Shown piece after piece: positions 1-8,297 of a stretch of 64,000 nt of DNA. The notes under the pieces were generated by a model. The model was not told the origin of the DNA. It made no database searches and saw only the letters and a program-made list of their open reading frames with translations. This DNA comes from [Eubacterium] saphenum. GTDB taxonomy: Bacteria > Bacillota > Clostridia > Peptostreptococcales > Anaerovoracaceae. A program made the translations under genes and the position numbers. The stretch covers positions 100,977 to 164,976 of the forward strand of contig SFHC01000003.1 in assembly GCA_004555725.1 (NCBI GenBank). The letters are read 5' to 3'. Each line of letters starts with the position of its first letter. Position 1 is the stretch's first letter.

Positions 1-2787
1 GCGCATTAAATCGGAGTAGGTGGCTGCGTGTTTCAGCGCGGCGGTTTCGTTTTTCCGGGTATTTTCAATGATTCCCCAGTAGTAGCTGCTGTATTTCTTT
101 TTGTTCTTTGGCATCTGCGAATGGAAACTGTTTACGGCTGTGGATTTCAGCTGTTTCAGGCTGCTGCTTACCGGGGCAATGGTTTTGGTGATGGTCAGCA
201 GTTTCTGGTACACCTGAAGATCGGTGCTGTAGTAGCTTCTCATGTCTGCGGCCTGGCGCACGGTCTGAATCTGATTAAGATGCCGGATAACAGCATCGTG
301 CGCCTGGCGGATTTCTTTCTGCACCTGTGGATTGTACTGTTCCTGGTTCTGCTGGTAATCGGTGTCCAGTTCATTCAGAGCGATGAGGTATTTCTGGCGT
401 GCGTCTTCGACTGTATCTCCCGTAGATTTGACGGAGGCGGCGGATATGCGTGCAGAGGCGTGCGCTGCCGGTGAAGCTGCAGGAGTAATCATCGAAGCGG
501 CCGCAGGTGTAAGCGGTGCTGCAGCTGCCGGGAATTTTGATGAAGCTGCAGCGGACACGGAAGAAGCGGCCGCGGGAGCCTGGACAGTGCGGAAAGCCTT
601 GGCAGCGCGGGCGTGCTTCTTAGCAGCTGAAGATGAAGGGGCGCCGCCGATGACGACTTTTTTTACCGCGTGCAGCTCATAACGGGTGCCGCTTTCGCCA
701 AGGGTGGCGACGGAGGCGGTGACGTATGCCGTTCCTTTTTTCCTGGCGGTCAGTGTGCCGTCATGGCTGATCTTTGCGGCGGAACCGCTGACGGACCAGG
801 TAATCTGCTGGGAGACGTCTTTTGCGGTTTTGCCTTTATAGGCGCGAGCCTTGAACCGGAAGGTTTTTCCCGGCTTCAGGCGGCTTGCGGTCTTGGTCAG
901 TTTGATTTTGTCCGGGGCCTTCTTAACGGAGAGGGTGATGTGATCGCTGACGCTGCCATCGTAATTGCGGACGGTGATTTCTGAGGTTCCGACTTTCCTG
1001 GCGATGAGGTAAGGGTCGGTGTTTCCGTCGCAGTAGATGACATCTGGCCTGCTGGAAGTCCAGTACCGTTCGAGATTGGAGGCGTCCAGCGGATGAATGA
1101 CAGCCGTCAGGTATGTCCGGTCGCCGAGCAGGATTTCACGGTGTTTTGGGATATCGGCGATGGTGATGGAAGATGCTTTCTTCTCCGGGGTTATGGTGAC
1201 CTTCACGGACGCCGTTTTTCCGCTGCAGGATGCGGTGATTTCTGCAGTGCCTGCTTTTCTGGCCTGAATGACTCCGGTGGAGGAGACGGATGCCGTGGAA
1301 GGGTCGGAACTGGACCAGGTGATGGCACTTGTGGTGTTTTCCGGCTTTACCAGCGTGTCGACGCCGTAGTCGTCTCCTTCGGTCAGATGCAGTTCAGACG
1401 GCTTGACCTGAAGAGAGGTGACCGGAAGGCTGCCGGCGGATGCGGCGCTTTTCACGGCTTTCAGGCAGTCGATGTTTCCATATGCGCTGTAATTGGAAAA
1501 GGTACTGGAATCAGTTGTTCCGCAGATGATATTGCGAACCTGCTCCGGGGTCAGATCCGGGTTGGCGTCCAGGATCAGCGCGGCTTCAGCGGCGACGCAA
1601 GGGGACGCCATGGAGGTTCCGTCCATTTTCTTATACTGGTTTCCCGGGACGCTGCTCAGAATCTGGAAGCCCGGCGCGGAGACATCGGTATCCATTCCGA
1701 AGTTAGAGAAGTATGCCGGCTGTTTCTTATTGGTTGCGGCGTTGACGGAGATGACTTCCTTCTCGTAGTTCGGGGTGCCGGTGTAATCATTGGAATCGTT
1801 TCCGGATGCAGCGACCAGGGTGATTCCGTGTGCGTAGGCATCGCGCAGACCCTGTTCCAGAACGCGGTCTTTGGTGCCGAAGCCGAAGCTCATGTTTACG
1901 ACGCGGGCGCCGGCCTGTTCAGCGGTTTTCAGGGCTGTTACGACGTCGTAGGTGCAGAGGGAAAGACCGTTATCGCTGGCGCCGATCATCAGAACGCGCA
2001 CCAGGTCGTTATGATGGCCTGCTGCGATTCCGGCCGCGCCTTTTCCGTTTCCGTATGTCATGCCGATGATTCCGGAGACGTGTGTGCCGTGTTCGCCGGA
2101 ATCGTCTTTTGTCTGTTTTTCTGTCCCGTCAGAGACGTTGGTGTAGCACCCGTCTTTGGTCACCAGATTCTTCTGAAGGTCCTCATGCTCGGTGTCTACG
2201 CCGGTGTCGATCACAGCAACCGTGGTTCTTCCGTGCTTTCTGCCTTCCAGGAAACTCCATGCCTGCTCTGCATTTGTCGTTTTCAGCTGGTACGCCTGGC
2301 CGTTTTTCAGATAAGGATCTGTTTCTGAGGAAGCTGTTTTGGTTGCGGAGCCGGTTGTGCTGGCGGTGAAAGAGGACTTGCCGGCGATTTTGTATACATA
2401 GTTCGGCTGTGCGTAGGCGACCGATTCCTTCTGATTCATGGCCGATACCGCCTCGCGCACAGACATGCCGTCCTTCAGCGATGCCTTGACGACCGTGCGT
2501 CCTGATGCTTTCACAGAATCCGCCGCCTTCATGCCGGCTTGCTCCACGCTTGTTTCTGCGCGGCCGGTGGAAACGCCTTTTTTATACGTCACGAGTATGG
2601 AATGTGTATCTTTTTTCAGTGGAGCAGAAGTGTGCCTGTTTGATGTGTCCTGGCGGACAGTCTGCGCAGATGTCCTGTGCGCAGACTGTTTCTGAACGCT
2701 TGTATCTGCCATGGACGGGACCGCTGAGAATGAGACGGCTGTCGTCAGACACAGGGCAAACGCAAGGAATTTTACTGGTATCTTCAT
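1..2787 (-). CDS. Secreted subtilisin-like serine protease with Ig-like (Big_2) repeats, 3' end beyond window
   Basis: This gene reads leftward off the window edge, so at least 929 residues are seen and the C-terminus is missing. The ATG at 2787 follows AGAGAGG, and the protein begins with a basic-hydrophobic signal peptide. A short propeptide-like region precedes an S8 peptidase domain whose triad is visible: Asp194 in VAVIDTGVD, His233 in HGTHVSG and Ser392 in GTSMASP. After the catalytic domain come two or three bacterial Ig-like repeats (about residues 440-720), then a linker very rich in Ala, Ser and Pro (about 720-790), then a Lys/Gln-rich helical tail. It should cut proteins outside the cell; the tail may hold it in the wall, but no anchor is visible before the edge. 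Catalytic assignment is secure; the substrate is unknown. Confidence 0.9.
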   Translation of the reverse strand, partial: MKIPVKFLAFALCLTTAVSFSAVPSMADTSVQKQSAHRTSAQTVRQDTSNRHTSAPLKKDTHSILVTYKKGVSTGRAETSVEQAGMKAADSVKASGRTVVKASLKDGMSVREAVSAMNQKESVAYAQPNYVYKIAGKSSFTASTTGSATKTASSETDPYLKNGQAYQLKTTNAEQAWSFLEGRKHGRTTVAVIDTGVDTEHEDLQKNLVTKDGCYTNVSDGTEKQTKDDSGEHGTHVSGIIGMTYGNGKGAAGIAAGHHNDLVRVLMIGASDNGLSLCTYDVVTALKTAEQAGARVVNMSFGFGTKDRVLEQGLRDAYAHGITLVAASGNDSNDYTGTPNYEKEVISVNAATNKKQPAYFSNFGMDTDVSAPGFQILSSVPGNQYKKMDGTSMASPCVAAEAALILDANPDLTPEQVRNIICGTTDSSTFSNYSAYGNIDCLKAVKSAASAGSLPVTSLQVKPSELHLTEGDDYGVDTLVKPENTTSAITWSSSDPSTASVSSTGVIQARKAGTAEITASCSGKTASVKVTITPEKKASSITIADIPKHREILLGDRTYLTAVIHPLDASNLERYWTSSRPDVIYCDGNTDPYLIARKVGTSEITVRNYDGSVSDHITLSVKKAPDKIKLTKTASRLKPGKTFRFKARAYKGKTAKDVSQQITWSVSGSAAKISHDGTLTARKKGTAYVTASVATLGESGTRYELHAVKKVVIGGAPSSSAAKKHARAAKAFRTVQAPAAASSVSAAASSKFPAAAAPLTPAAASMITPAASPAAHASARISAASVKSTGDTVEDARQKYLIALNELDTDYQQNQEQYNPQVQKEIRQAHDAVIRHLNQIQTVRQAADMRSYYSTDLQVYQKLLTITKTIAPVSSSLKQLKSTAVNSFHSQMPKNKKKYSSYYWGIIENTRKNETAALKHAATYSDLMR

Positions 2788-3193
2788 AAAAACCTCTCTT
2801 GATCATTCATGGATATCATAATGGATATGATAATCGTTGTGATTTATACTTGTCTGCCGGCGCACAAGATTCCTGCCCCGTGCGCCGCGCGCTGTCAGCC
2901 TGCTGCTGCCTCCGAGCCTGAAGCCGGATTGAGACTGTATGAGCTGATATGTATTAATATAGACGATCATTATACATTTGTGTGGATACTTCCAAATATT
3001 TAAGGAATATTTAAGGTTTTCGGCCTGAAATACGAGATGTAAAATCCGTGTGATGCCCTGCAGATTTTATAGCCGGGAAGGGGTTTCTGTGGTAGAATAA
3101 TGATATTTATGAGATAAGATTCTAAAGGGAACCGTACACAGCCGGGTGCGGTTTTTTCTGTGTTAGAGTGATCTTTTTCAGGAAAGGATGCAT
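2788..3193. other. Intergenic region between protease and pot operon
   Basis: About 400 bases between divergent genes. It holds the leader of the protease gene at its left end and a terminator-like hairpin near its right end (listed separately). No credible coding sequence is seen in it. Confidence 0.6.
3131..3157 (+). terminator. Terminator-like hairpin in the potA leader
   Basis: ACCGTAC pairs with GTGCGGT (one G-T pair) and is followed by a run of six T. It lies 36 bases before the potA start. It could be an attenuator of the pot operon or a stop for a short upstream transcript. No partner anti-terminator was identified. Confidence 0.4.
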
Positions 3194-4270
3194 ATGGCAA
3201 AGACTCTGATTGAATTAAGGGATATCTGTAAGCGGTATGATGATAACATCGTGCTGGATCATTTTAACCTGACGGTTGAGGAAAATGAGTTTATCACCCT
3301 GCTCGGACCGTCCGGATGTGGAAAAACCACGCTTCTGCGCATTGTCGGAGGATTTGAAAAACCGGACAGCGGACAGGTCTTTTTTGAAGGTAAGGATATC
3401 ACGGATCTTCCGCCGAATAAACGGCAGATTAACACAGTGTTTCAGAAATACGCGCTTTTCCCGCATATGAACGTAGGACAGAATATTGCGTTCGGACTGA
3501 AAATCAGCGGAAAAAGCGATTCATACATCCGTGAGAAAGTAAAATACGGATTGAAGCTGGTCAATCTGGAAGGGTTTGAAAATCGTAAAATTGATCAGAT
3601 GTCCGGCGGGCAGCAGCAGAGAGTCGCGATCGCCCGCGCCGTAGTCAATGAACCGAAACTGCTGCTTCTCGATGAGCCGCTGGGCGCTCTGGACCTGAAG
3701 CTGCGTGAGGACATGCAGTATGAGCTGATCCGTCTGAAGGAGGAACTCGGCATCACGTTCCTGTATGTCACTCATGACCAGGAAGAAGCGCTGACTATGA
3801 GCAATCGCATCATCGTCCTGAATAACGGAGACATTCAGCAGATCGGAACGCCGGAAGAAATCTACAACGAGCCGCAGAATGCGTTTGTTGCCGACTTTAT
3901 CGGAGACAGCAACATCATCGACGCCTGCATGATTAAGGATAAGCTGGTTCGCATCTGCGGGACGGAATTTCCGTGCGTAGACACGGGATTCGGCGAGAAT
4001 CAGCCGGTCGACGTCGTAATCCGCCCGGAGGACATCATTATCGGAGAACCGGGAAAAGGACGGCTGGACGGCGTTGTCACGCATAACGTCTTTATCGGCG
4101 TCCATTATGAGATGGAGATCGAGGCAGGCGGGTTTACCTGGCTCGCGCAGAACACCGTAAGTTATGAAGTCGGGACGCCGGTCAGCATTGACGTGATCCC
4201 GTTTAACATTCAGATCATGCATAAACCGGTTAAGCCGGAGCAGCAGGCTCTGGATCTTGAAGCTGAGTAG
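3194..4270 (+). CDS. potA: Spermidine/putrescine ABC transporter ATP-binding protein
   Basis: The 358-residue protein is the ATPase of a polyamine importer. Walker A is GPSGCGKTT near residue 40, the ABC signature is MSGGQQQRVAIARA near 136, Walker B is LLLLDEPLGALD, and the switch His is in YVTHDQEEA. The C-terminal quarter is a TOBE-type regulatory domain, normal for PotA. I chose the second ATG (3194) because AGGAAAGG ends just before the first ATG at 3188 but sits six bases before this one. It opens a four-gene operon with two permeases and a substrate-binding lipoprotein, so the assignment is firm; whether spermidine or putrescine is preferred cannot be told. Confidence 0.95.
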   Translation: MAKTLIELRDICKRYDDNIVLDHFNLTVEENEFITLLGPSGCGKTTLLRIVGGFEKPDSGQVFFEGKDITDLPPNKRQINTVFQKYALFPHMNVGQNIAFGLKISGKSDSYIREKVKYGLKLVNLEGFENRKIDQMSGGQQQRVAIARAVVNEPKLLLLDEPLGALDLKLREDMQYELIRLKEELGITFLYVTHDQEEALTMSNRIIVLNNGDIQQIGTPEEIYNEPQNAFVADFIGDSNIIDACMIKDKLVRICGTEFPCVDTGFGENQPVDVVIRPEDIIIGEPGKGRLDGVVTHNVFIGVHYEMEIEAGGFTWLAQNTVSYEVGTPVSIDVIPFNIQIMHKPVKPEQQALDLEAE

Positions 4271-4301
4271 AATACTGCTCAGAGAAAGGAGAACTCTATC
4301 G

Positions 4302-5111
4302 ATGAAAAAACTTCCTGCAGTTCCGTACATTGTGTGGATGATCGCCGGAACGCTGATTCCGCTTCTGATGATCGTCTATTACGGATTTACGGATCGGACG
4401 GGCGCCTTCACAGCGGCTAACATACTGGCAGTCTTTCAGCCTGTGCATCTGAAAGCGCTCGGACTGTCGCTCGGGTTGTCCGTCGTCAGTACAGTGATCT
4501 GTCTGGCCCTGTCGATTCCTCTGGCGCTGGTGCTGAAAAAGAGCACCATGGGGCGCCGCGGACTGATCGTATTTATTTTCCTTCTTCCAATGTGGATGAA
4601 TTTTCTGCTCCGCACCATGGCGTGGCAGGTCATCCTGGAAAAGGGCGGCATCATGTATCACGCCGCGCAGATCCTGCACCTTCCGTTCCCGCACATCATC
4701 AATACAACGGGGGCGATTATACTGGGCATGGTCTACGATTTTTTACCGTTCATGGTTCTGCCGATTTACAACGTGCTGGAAAAGATCGATCCGAACGTCA
4801 TCGAAGCTGCATATGATCTGGGCGCAGGAGAATCTGCCGTCCTCAGAAAGGTTGTTCTTCCGATGTGTGTCCCGGGCATTGTCAGCGGAATTACGATGGT
4901 CTTTGTCCCGAGCCTGACCACGTTTGTTATTTCCAACATCCTGGGCGGCGGAAAGATCTATCTGATCGGAAACATTATCGAGCAGGAGTTTACAACGAGT
5001 GCCAACTGGAACCTGGGATCCGGCATCTCGCTGGTCATGATGCTCTTTATCATCCTGAGCATGGCCGCGCTGATGAAACTGGATAAAAACGGAGAAGGGA
5101 GCATGCTGTAA
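4302..5111 (+). CDS. potB: Spermidine/putrescine ABC transporter permease, PotB type
   Basis: This 269-residue inner-membrane permease has about six hydrophobic segments and the cytoplasmic EAA loop (EAAYDLGAGESAVLRKVVLP) that contacts the PotA ATPase. The start ATG at 4302 follows AAAGGAG with good spacing; an upstream in-frame extension overlapping potA is not needed. The stop codon overlaps the start of the next permease (TAATG), which implies coupled translation and one-to-one assembly of the two channel subunits. Confidence 0.93.
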   Translation: MKKLPAVPYIVWMIAGTLIPLLMIVYYGFTDRTGAFTAANILAVFQPVHLKALGLSLGLSVVSTVICLALSIPLALVLKKSTMGRRGLIVFIFLLPMWMNFLLRTMAWQVILEKGGIMYHAAQILHLPFPHIINTTGAIILGMVYDFLPFMVLPIYNVLEKIDPNVIEAAYDLGAGESAVLRKVVLPMCVPGIVSGITMVFVPSLTTFVISNILGGGKIYLIGNIIEQEFTTSANWNLGSGISLVMMLFIILSMAALMKLDKNGEGSML

Positions 5112-5911
5112 TGAGAAAAGCAATTCGAGGCATATATCTGATCATTATTCTGCTGTTCCTGTATCTGCCGATTATCACCCTTATGGTGCTGTCGTTTAAC
5201 AAGAGCAAGTCCATGTTCGCGTGGACGGGATTTTCCATTCGCTGGTATAAGGAAATGTTCCACGATTCACAGATGCTTTCTGCGGTGTGGAACACGTTCT
5301 CCATCGCCATTGTGTCGTCTCTGATCGCGACGGTAATCGGCGTTCTGGCCTGTGTAGGCATTCTGCAGTTTGGAAAGCGCGGACAGGCGTTTCTGCTCGG
5401 CATCAATAATATCCCCCTTCTGAACGCGGATATCGTCACTGGTATCTCTCTGATGCTCGGTTTTATCGCTTTTGGCTTTTATCTGAACTGGGGTACCGTT
5501 CTGCTTGCGCATATTACTTTCAGCATTCCATACGTCATCCTGTCCGTCATGCCAAAATTGAAGCAGCTCGGCGTCCAGAACTATGAGGCGGCGCTGGATC
5601 TCGGTGCGTCTCCGGTGACGGCGTTCCGGAAAGTCGTGATTCCGGATATCCGTCCGGGAATCGTGTCTGGTTTTCTCCTTGCGTTTACCATGTCAGTGGA
5701 TGATTTTGTCGTCACGCACTTCACGCGCGGAGCGGGAATCAATACGATTTCCACGCTGATTTACAGTCAGGTCAAGGTCGGCATCCGTCCGACATTGTTT
5801 GCGCTCTCAACCATCATCTTCATCATCGTCATGGCTGTTCTTCTGATTGCAAATCATGAGGACGGACGTCCGCCGGAGGATGAGTTTATCGTTGAGACCC
5901 CGCAGAGTTAG
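5111..5911 (+). CDS. potC: Spermidine/putrescine ABC transporter permease, PotC type
   Basis: The second channel subunit of the polyamine importer has 266 residues and six predicted membrane segments. Its EAA loop reads EAALDLGASPVTAFRKVVIP. Its ATG shares one base with the stop of potB. It is followed after 15 bases, through a GGAGGGTGG ribosome site, by the binding-protein gene. Length and motif positions are normal for the family. Confidence 0.93.
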   Translation: MRKAIRGIYLIIILLFLYLPIITLMVLSFNKSKSMFAWTGFSIRWYKEMFHDSQMLSAVWNTFSIAIVSSLIATVIGVLACVGILQFGKRGQAFLLGINNIPLLNADIVTGISLMLGFIAFGFYLNWGTVLLAHITFSIPYVILSVMPKLKQLGVQNYEAALDLGASPVTAFRKVVIPDIRPGIVSGFLLAFTMSVDDFVVTHFTRGAGINTISTLIYSQVKVGIRPTLFALSTIIFIIVMAVLLIANHEDGRPPEDEFIVETPQS

Positions 5912-5926
5912 GAGGGTGGACAAAAG

Positions 5927-7021
5927 ATGAAAGAACAAGGTAGAACATTTACGGCCGCGCACCGGACCGTTGCGGTCTTGCTGATTCTCATTTTGTCTGT
6001 GCTTGCGGCGGTGACGCTGAGCGGATGCGGAGAGAAGGACAAGAATGAGGTCCTGGTCTACTGCTACGGCGACTATGTGGATCCGGCTGTGGTCAAGCAG
6101 TTTCAGAAGGAAACGGGCATCAAGGTGGTGCTGGACACGTTCGATACGGTGGAGGAGATGTATCCGGTAATTAAGAACCGCGCCGGTGTGTACGATGTCA
6201 TCTGTCCGTCGGACTATATGATTGAGAAAATGCGGAATGAAGGGCTGCTGCAGAAGATTGACTTCAGCAAGGTTCCGAATTTCAAATATATCGGAAAGCA
6301 GTACCTGAAGATTGCGGACAAGACGTATGACCCGGGGAACCAGTATGCGGTGCCGTATCAGTGGGGTGTTGCCGGAATTATGTATAATAAGAAGGAGCTG
6401 GGTGAAGGCGCGGTTACATCGTGGAAGGATCTGTGGAATAAGAAGTATAAGGGAAGTATTCTGATGCAGGATTCTGTCCGCGATACCATGATGGCGGCGC
6501 TGAAGAAGGACGGGTATTCCATGAACACGACCAATAAGGCGCAGCTGAAGAAGGCGGTGGATGACTTGATCGCGCAGAGGCCGCTCGTCTATAAATACGC
6601 AAATGATTCGGCCAGAGACCTTCTGATCGGAAATTCAGCCAAGCTCGGCGTCGTGTGGAACGGCGAGGTGATTTACAGCCAGAAACTGAATAAGAATCTG
6701 GACTTCTGTGTGCCGAAGGAAGGATCGGAGCTGTTTATTGATAACTGGGTCATTCCGAAAAATGCGTTCCATAAGACCAACGCAGAGAAGTGGATCAACT
6801 TCATGTGCCGGCCGGATATTGCGTATAAAAATTTTAAGTACCTGACGTACAGTACGCCGAATGAAGGCGCGAGAAAAATGATGCCGGCGAAGTACAGAAA
6901 CAGCAAGAACCTGTTCCTGTCGGACAAGCAGTTGGCACGCTGTCAGGTGCTGCGCGATCTCGGGCCAGAAGGCGACGATTTATACAGTACATACTGGAAG
7001 ATCTTCAAGTCTTCTAACTAG
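5927..7021 (+). CDS. potD: Polyamine-binding lipoprotein of the ABC transporter
   Basis: The 364-residue extracellular binding protein has a lipoprotein signal ending in the lipobox LSGC around residue 33, so it is tethered to the outer face of the membrane, as expected in a Gram-positive cell. The remainder matches the PotD/PotF family of periplasmic-binding proteins: an early VYCYGDYVDP strand, CPSDYMIEKM, and a late FIDNWVIPKNA segment. As last gene of potABCD it delivers spermidine or putrescine to PotBC. No clear terminator is seen right after it. Confidence 0.93.
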   Translation: MKEQGRTFTAAHRTVAVLLILILSVLAAVTLSGCGEKDKNEVLVYCYGDYVDPAVVKQFQKETGIKVVLDTFDTVEEMYPVIKNRAGVYDVICPSDYMIEKMRNEGLLQKIDFSKVPNFKYIGKQYLKIADKTYDPGNQYAVPYQWGVAGIMYNKKELGEGAVTSWKDLWNKKYKGSILMQDSVRDTMMAALKKDGYSMNTTNKAQLKKAVDDLIAQRPLVYKYANDSARDLLIGNSAKLGVVWNGEVIYSQKLNKNLDFCVPKEGSELFIDNWVIPKNAFHKTNAEKWINFMCRPDIAYKNFKYLTYSTPNEGARKMMPAKYRNSKNLFLSDKQLARCQVLRDLGPEGDDLYSTYWKIFKSSN

Positions 7022-7127
7022 GCGCGCGGTTTTGCAGCTGAGAGTGCATGATCATTTGGAAGTATGGAAATATGTAAGTATGTAAGTATGGAAATATTGT
7101 AAGGGTATACTGAATACCAGTGTTATT
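7022..7127. other. Intergenic leader with short AT-rich tandem words
   Basis: This stretch contains repeated words of the type GGAAATATGTAAGTATGTAAGTATGG just after potD. No gene is seen. Together with the 92-bp array and the arsR promoter it makes up the roughly 400-base gap to arsR. Confidence 0.5.
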
Positions 7128-7290
7128 GGACGGGGATTTCGTGTATACACGCGCGGGGGACGGGAAACTGTGCGTGTAACAGGAGCGCACCCCGTCCATT
7201 TTGTGATAATGGATGTCATGGACGGGGGATTCATGTATACACGCGCGAGGGACGGGAAACTGTGCAGGTAACAGGAGCGCGCCCCGTCCA
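7128..7290 (-). repeat. 92-bp hairpin repeat, array 1 (about two units)
   Basis: GGACGGGG words start at 7128 and 7220, exactly 92 bases apart, each followed by a GTGTATACAC-type palindrome and closing with CCCCGTCCA. The end of one unit and the start of the next can pair as a hairpin (CCCCGTCCAT with ATGGACGGGG). The same 92-base unit occurs three times at 14539-14814 on the opposite strand. Short open frames here are not multiples of the period and are not genes. Confidence 0.85.
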
Positions 7291-7343
7291 TTCCTGGTGT
7301 TGAAGGCGACAGAGAAAAAAACGTGTTTATTATGGGAAAACAA

Positions 7344-7374
7344 TTGACTTTTAATGAACATATGATAATATAAT
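7344..7374 (+). promoter_or_regulatory. Promoter of the arsR-HMA-P-type ATPase operon
   Basis: TTGACT at 7344-7349 is a good -35 and TATAAT at 7369-7374 a perfect -10, with a slightly long 19-base spacer. It is the only convincing promoter before arsR and it abuts the inverted repeat expected for the repressor. Confidence 0.6.
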
Positions 7375-7376
7375 CA

Positions 7377-7394
7377 TATGAACGATAGTTCATA
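7377..7394 (+). promoter_or_regulatory. ArsR/SmtB-type operator
   Basis: TATGAAC-GATA-GTTCATA is a perfect 7-4-7 inverted repeat just after the -10 hexamer. Imperfect ATGAAC/GTTCAT dyads are typical of the metal-sensing SmtB/CzrA/CadC group. A second dyad, CATATGAT-AATATA-ATCATATG, overlaps it to the left. Binding would block transcription of the downstream gene, which encodes a repressor of this family. Confidence 0.65.
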
Positions 7395-7428
7395 GTTTGA
7401 ACTTCGCAGAAATCACAGGAGGGGTAGT

Positions 7429-7767
7429 ATGGCGGATTTAATTGAAATGTTCGACCGTAAAGTGGATCGCCTGACACAGCAGATTGACGAGGAGGAGCTG
7501 ATCGATCTGGCGGAGCTGTTCAAGGTCTTTGGGGATTCGACCAGAATTAAGATACTCTATGATCTCTTTGACGGCGGGAAGAGCGTAGGAGAAATCTGTG
7601 AGGATATCTCTATGAATCAGTCTGCCGTTTCTCATCAGCTGCAGATCCTGAAAGCGTCTGACCTAGTCAGTGCGCAGCGTCAGGGAAAGTCTATGATTTA
7701 TTCTCTTGCGGATGATCATGTGAAGACGATTATCGCTATGGGAAAAGAGCATATTGAAGAAGAATAA
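7429..7767 (+). CDS. ArsR/SmtB-family metal-responsive repressor
   Basis: This 112-residue winged-helix protein has the family's ELAELFKVFGDSTRIKILYDL entry helix region and the recognition helix in MNQSAVSHQLQILKASDLV. It lacks the ELCVCDL cysteine box of the arsenic and cadmium sensors: the matching place reads SVGEICEDI, with a single Cys. C-terminal residues (DDHVKTIIAMGKEHIEEE) carry the Asp/His pattern of alpha-5 zinc/nickel sites seen in CzrA/SmtB. I infer a zinc-type sensor. It heads an operon with a metal-binding HMA protein and a P1B ATPase and has its own likely operator upstream. Confidence 0.85.
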   Translation: MADLIEMFDRKVDRLTQQIDEEELIDLAELFKVFGDSTRIKILYDLFDGGKSVGEICEDISMNQSAVSHQLQILKASDLVSAQRQGKSMIYSLADDHVKTIIAMGKEHIEEE

Positions 7768-7904
7768 CTGGAATCAGTAAAGAGGAAAGGTTCTGTGCGC
7801 AGATGTTCTGAAACGGGCGGCATGCACGAAGAACAGCAGAAGAGCAGAACAAAATGGGATTCATGGTAAAGCCGGACGGCTGCCCGGCGGAAAGGAGCAG
7901 AACA

Positions 7905-8120
7905 ATGAAAAAGAAATTCAAGATTGAGGTCGACTGTGCCAACTGCGCAGCAAAGATGGAAGACGCAGTAAAGCATCTGGACGGAGTCAACGATGTAAAC
8001 ATTAATTTCATGACACAGAAGATGAAATTGGATGCGGACGACGCGCGGTTTGAGGAAATTCTGGATGAGGTCGTGAAAACTTGTAAAAAAGTCGAGCCGG
8101 ACTGCGAAATTTACCGCTGA
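7905..8120 (+). CDS. Free-standing HMA-domain metal-binding protein
   Basis: The 71-residue product is one heavy-metal-associated domain with the binding loop DCANCAAKMEDAV near residue 10. Domains of this kind pass a metal ion to a P1B-type ATPase. The ATG at 7905 is preceded by AAAGGAG at ideal distance, so an in-frame extension from 7854 is rejected. The downstream ATPase has no N-terminal HMA domain, so this protein probably supplies that module in trans. Confidence 0.88.
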   Translation: MKKKFKIEVDCANCAAKMEDAVKHLDGVNDVNINFMTQKMKLDADDARFEEILDEVVKTCKKVEPDCEIYR

Positions 8121-8297
8121 TTTCAAACGGATCAGCTGCTGCATCCGGATTTGCAGGCTGAGGCATGATCTGATTTACAGCATGGTTAGATAAATAAGAC
8201 AAAACGAAAAGTACAGATATACGGGGACAGAAAGATATGCATGCTGCGCGGAATGTGCGGCTGCATGAAAGACCCTGGAGTAATGGAGTTAAATGTA

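Noticed and set aside
1093..2328. 411-codon frame on the plus strand
   Set aside because: It lies exactly antisense to the subtilase gene, whose catalytic motifs are clear, and its translation is Cys/Gly-rich low-quality sequence with no domain.
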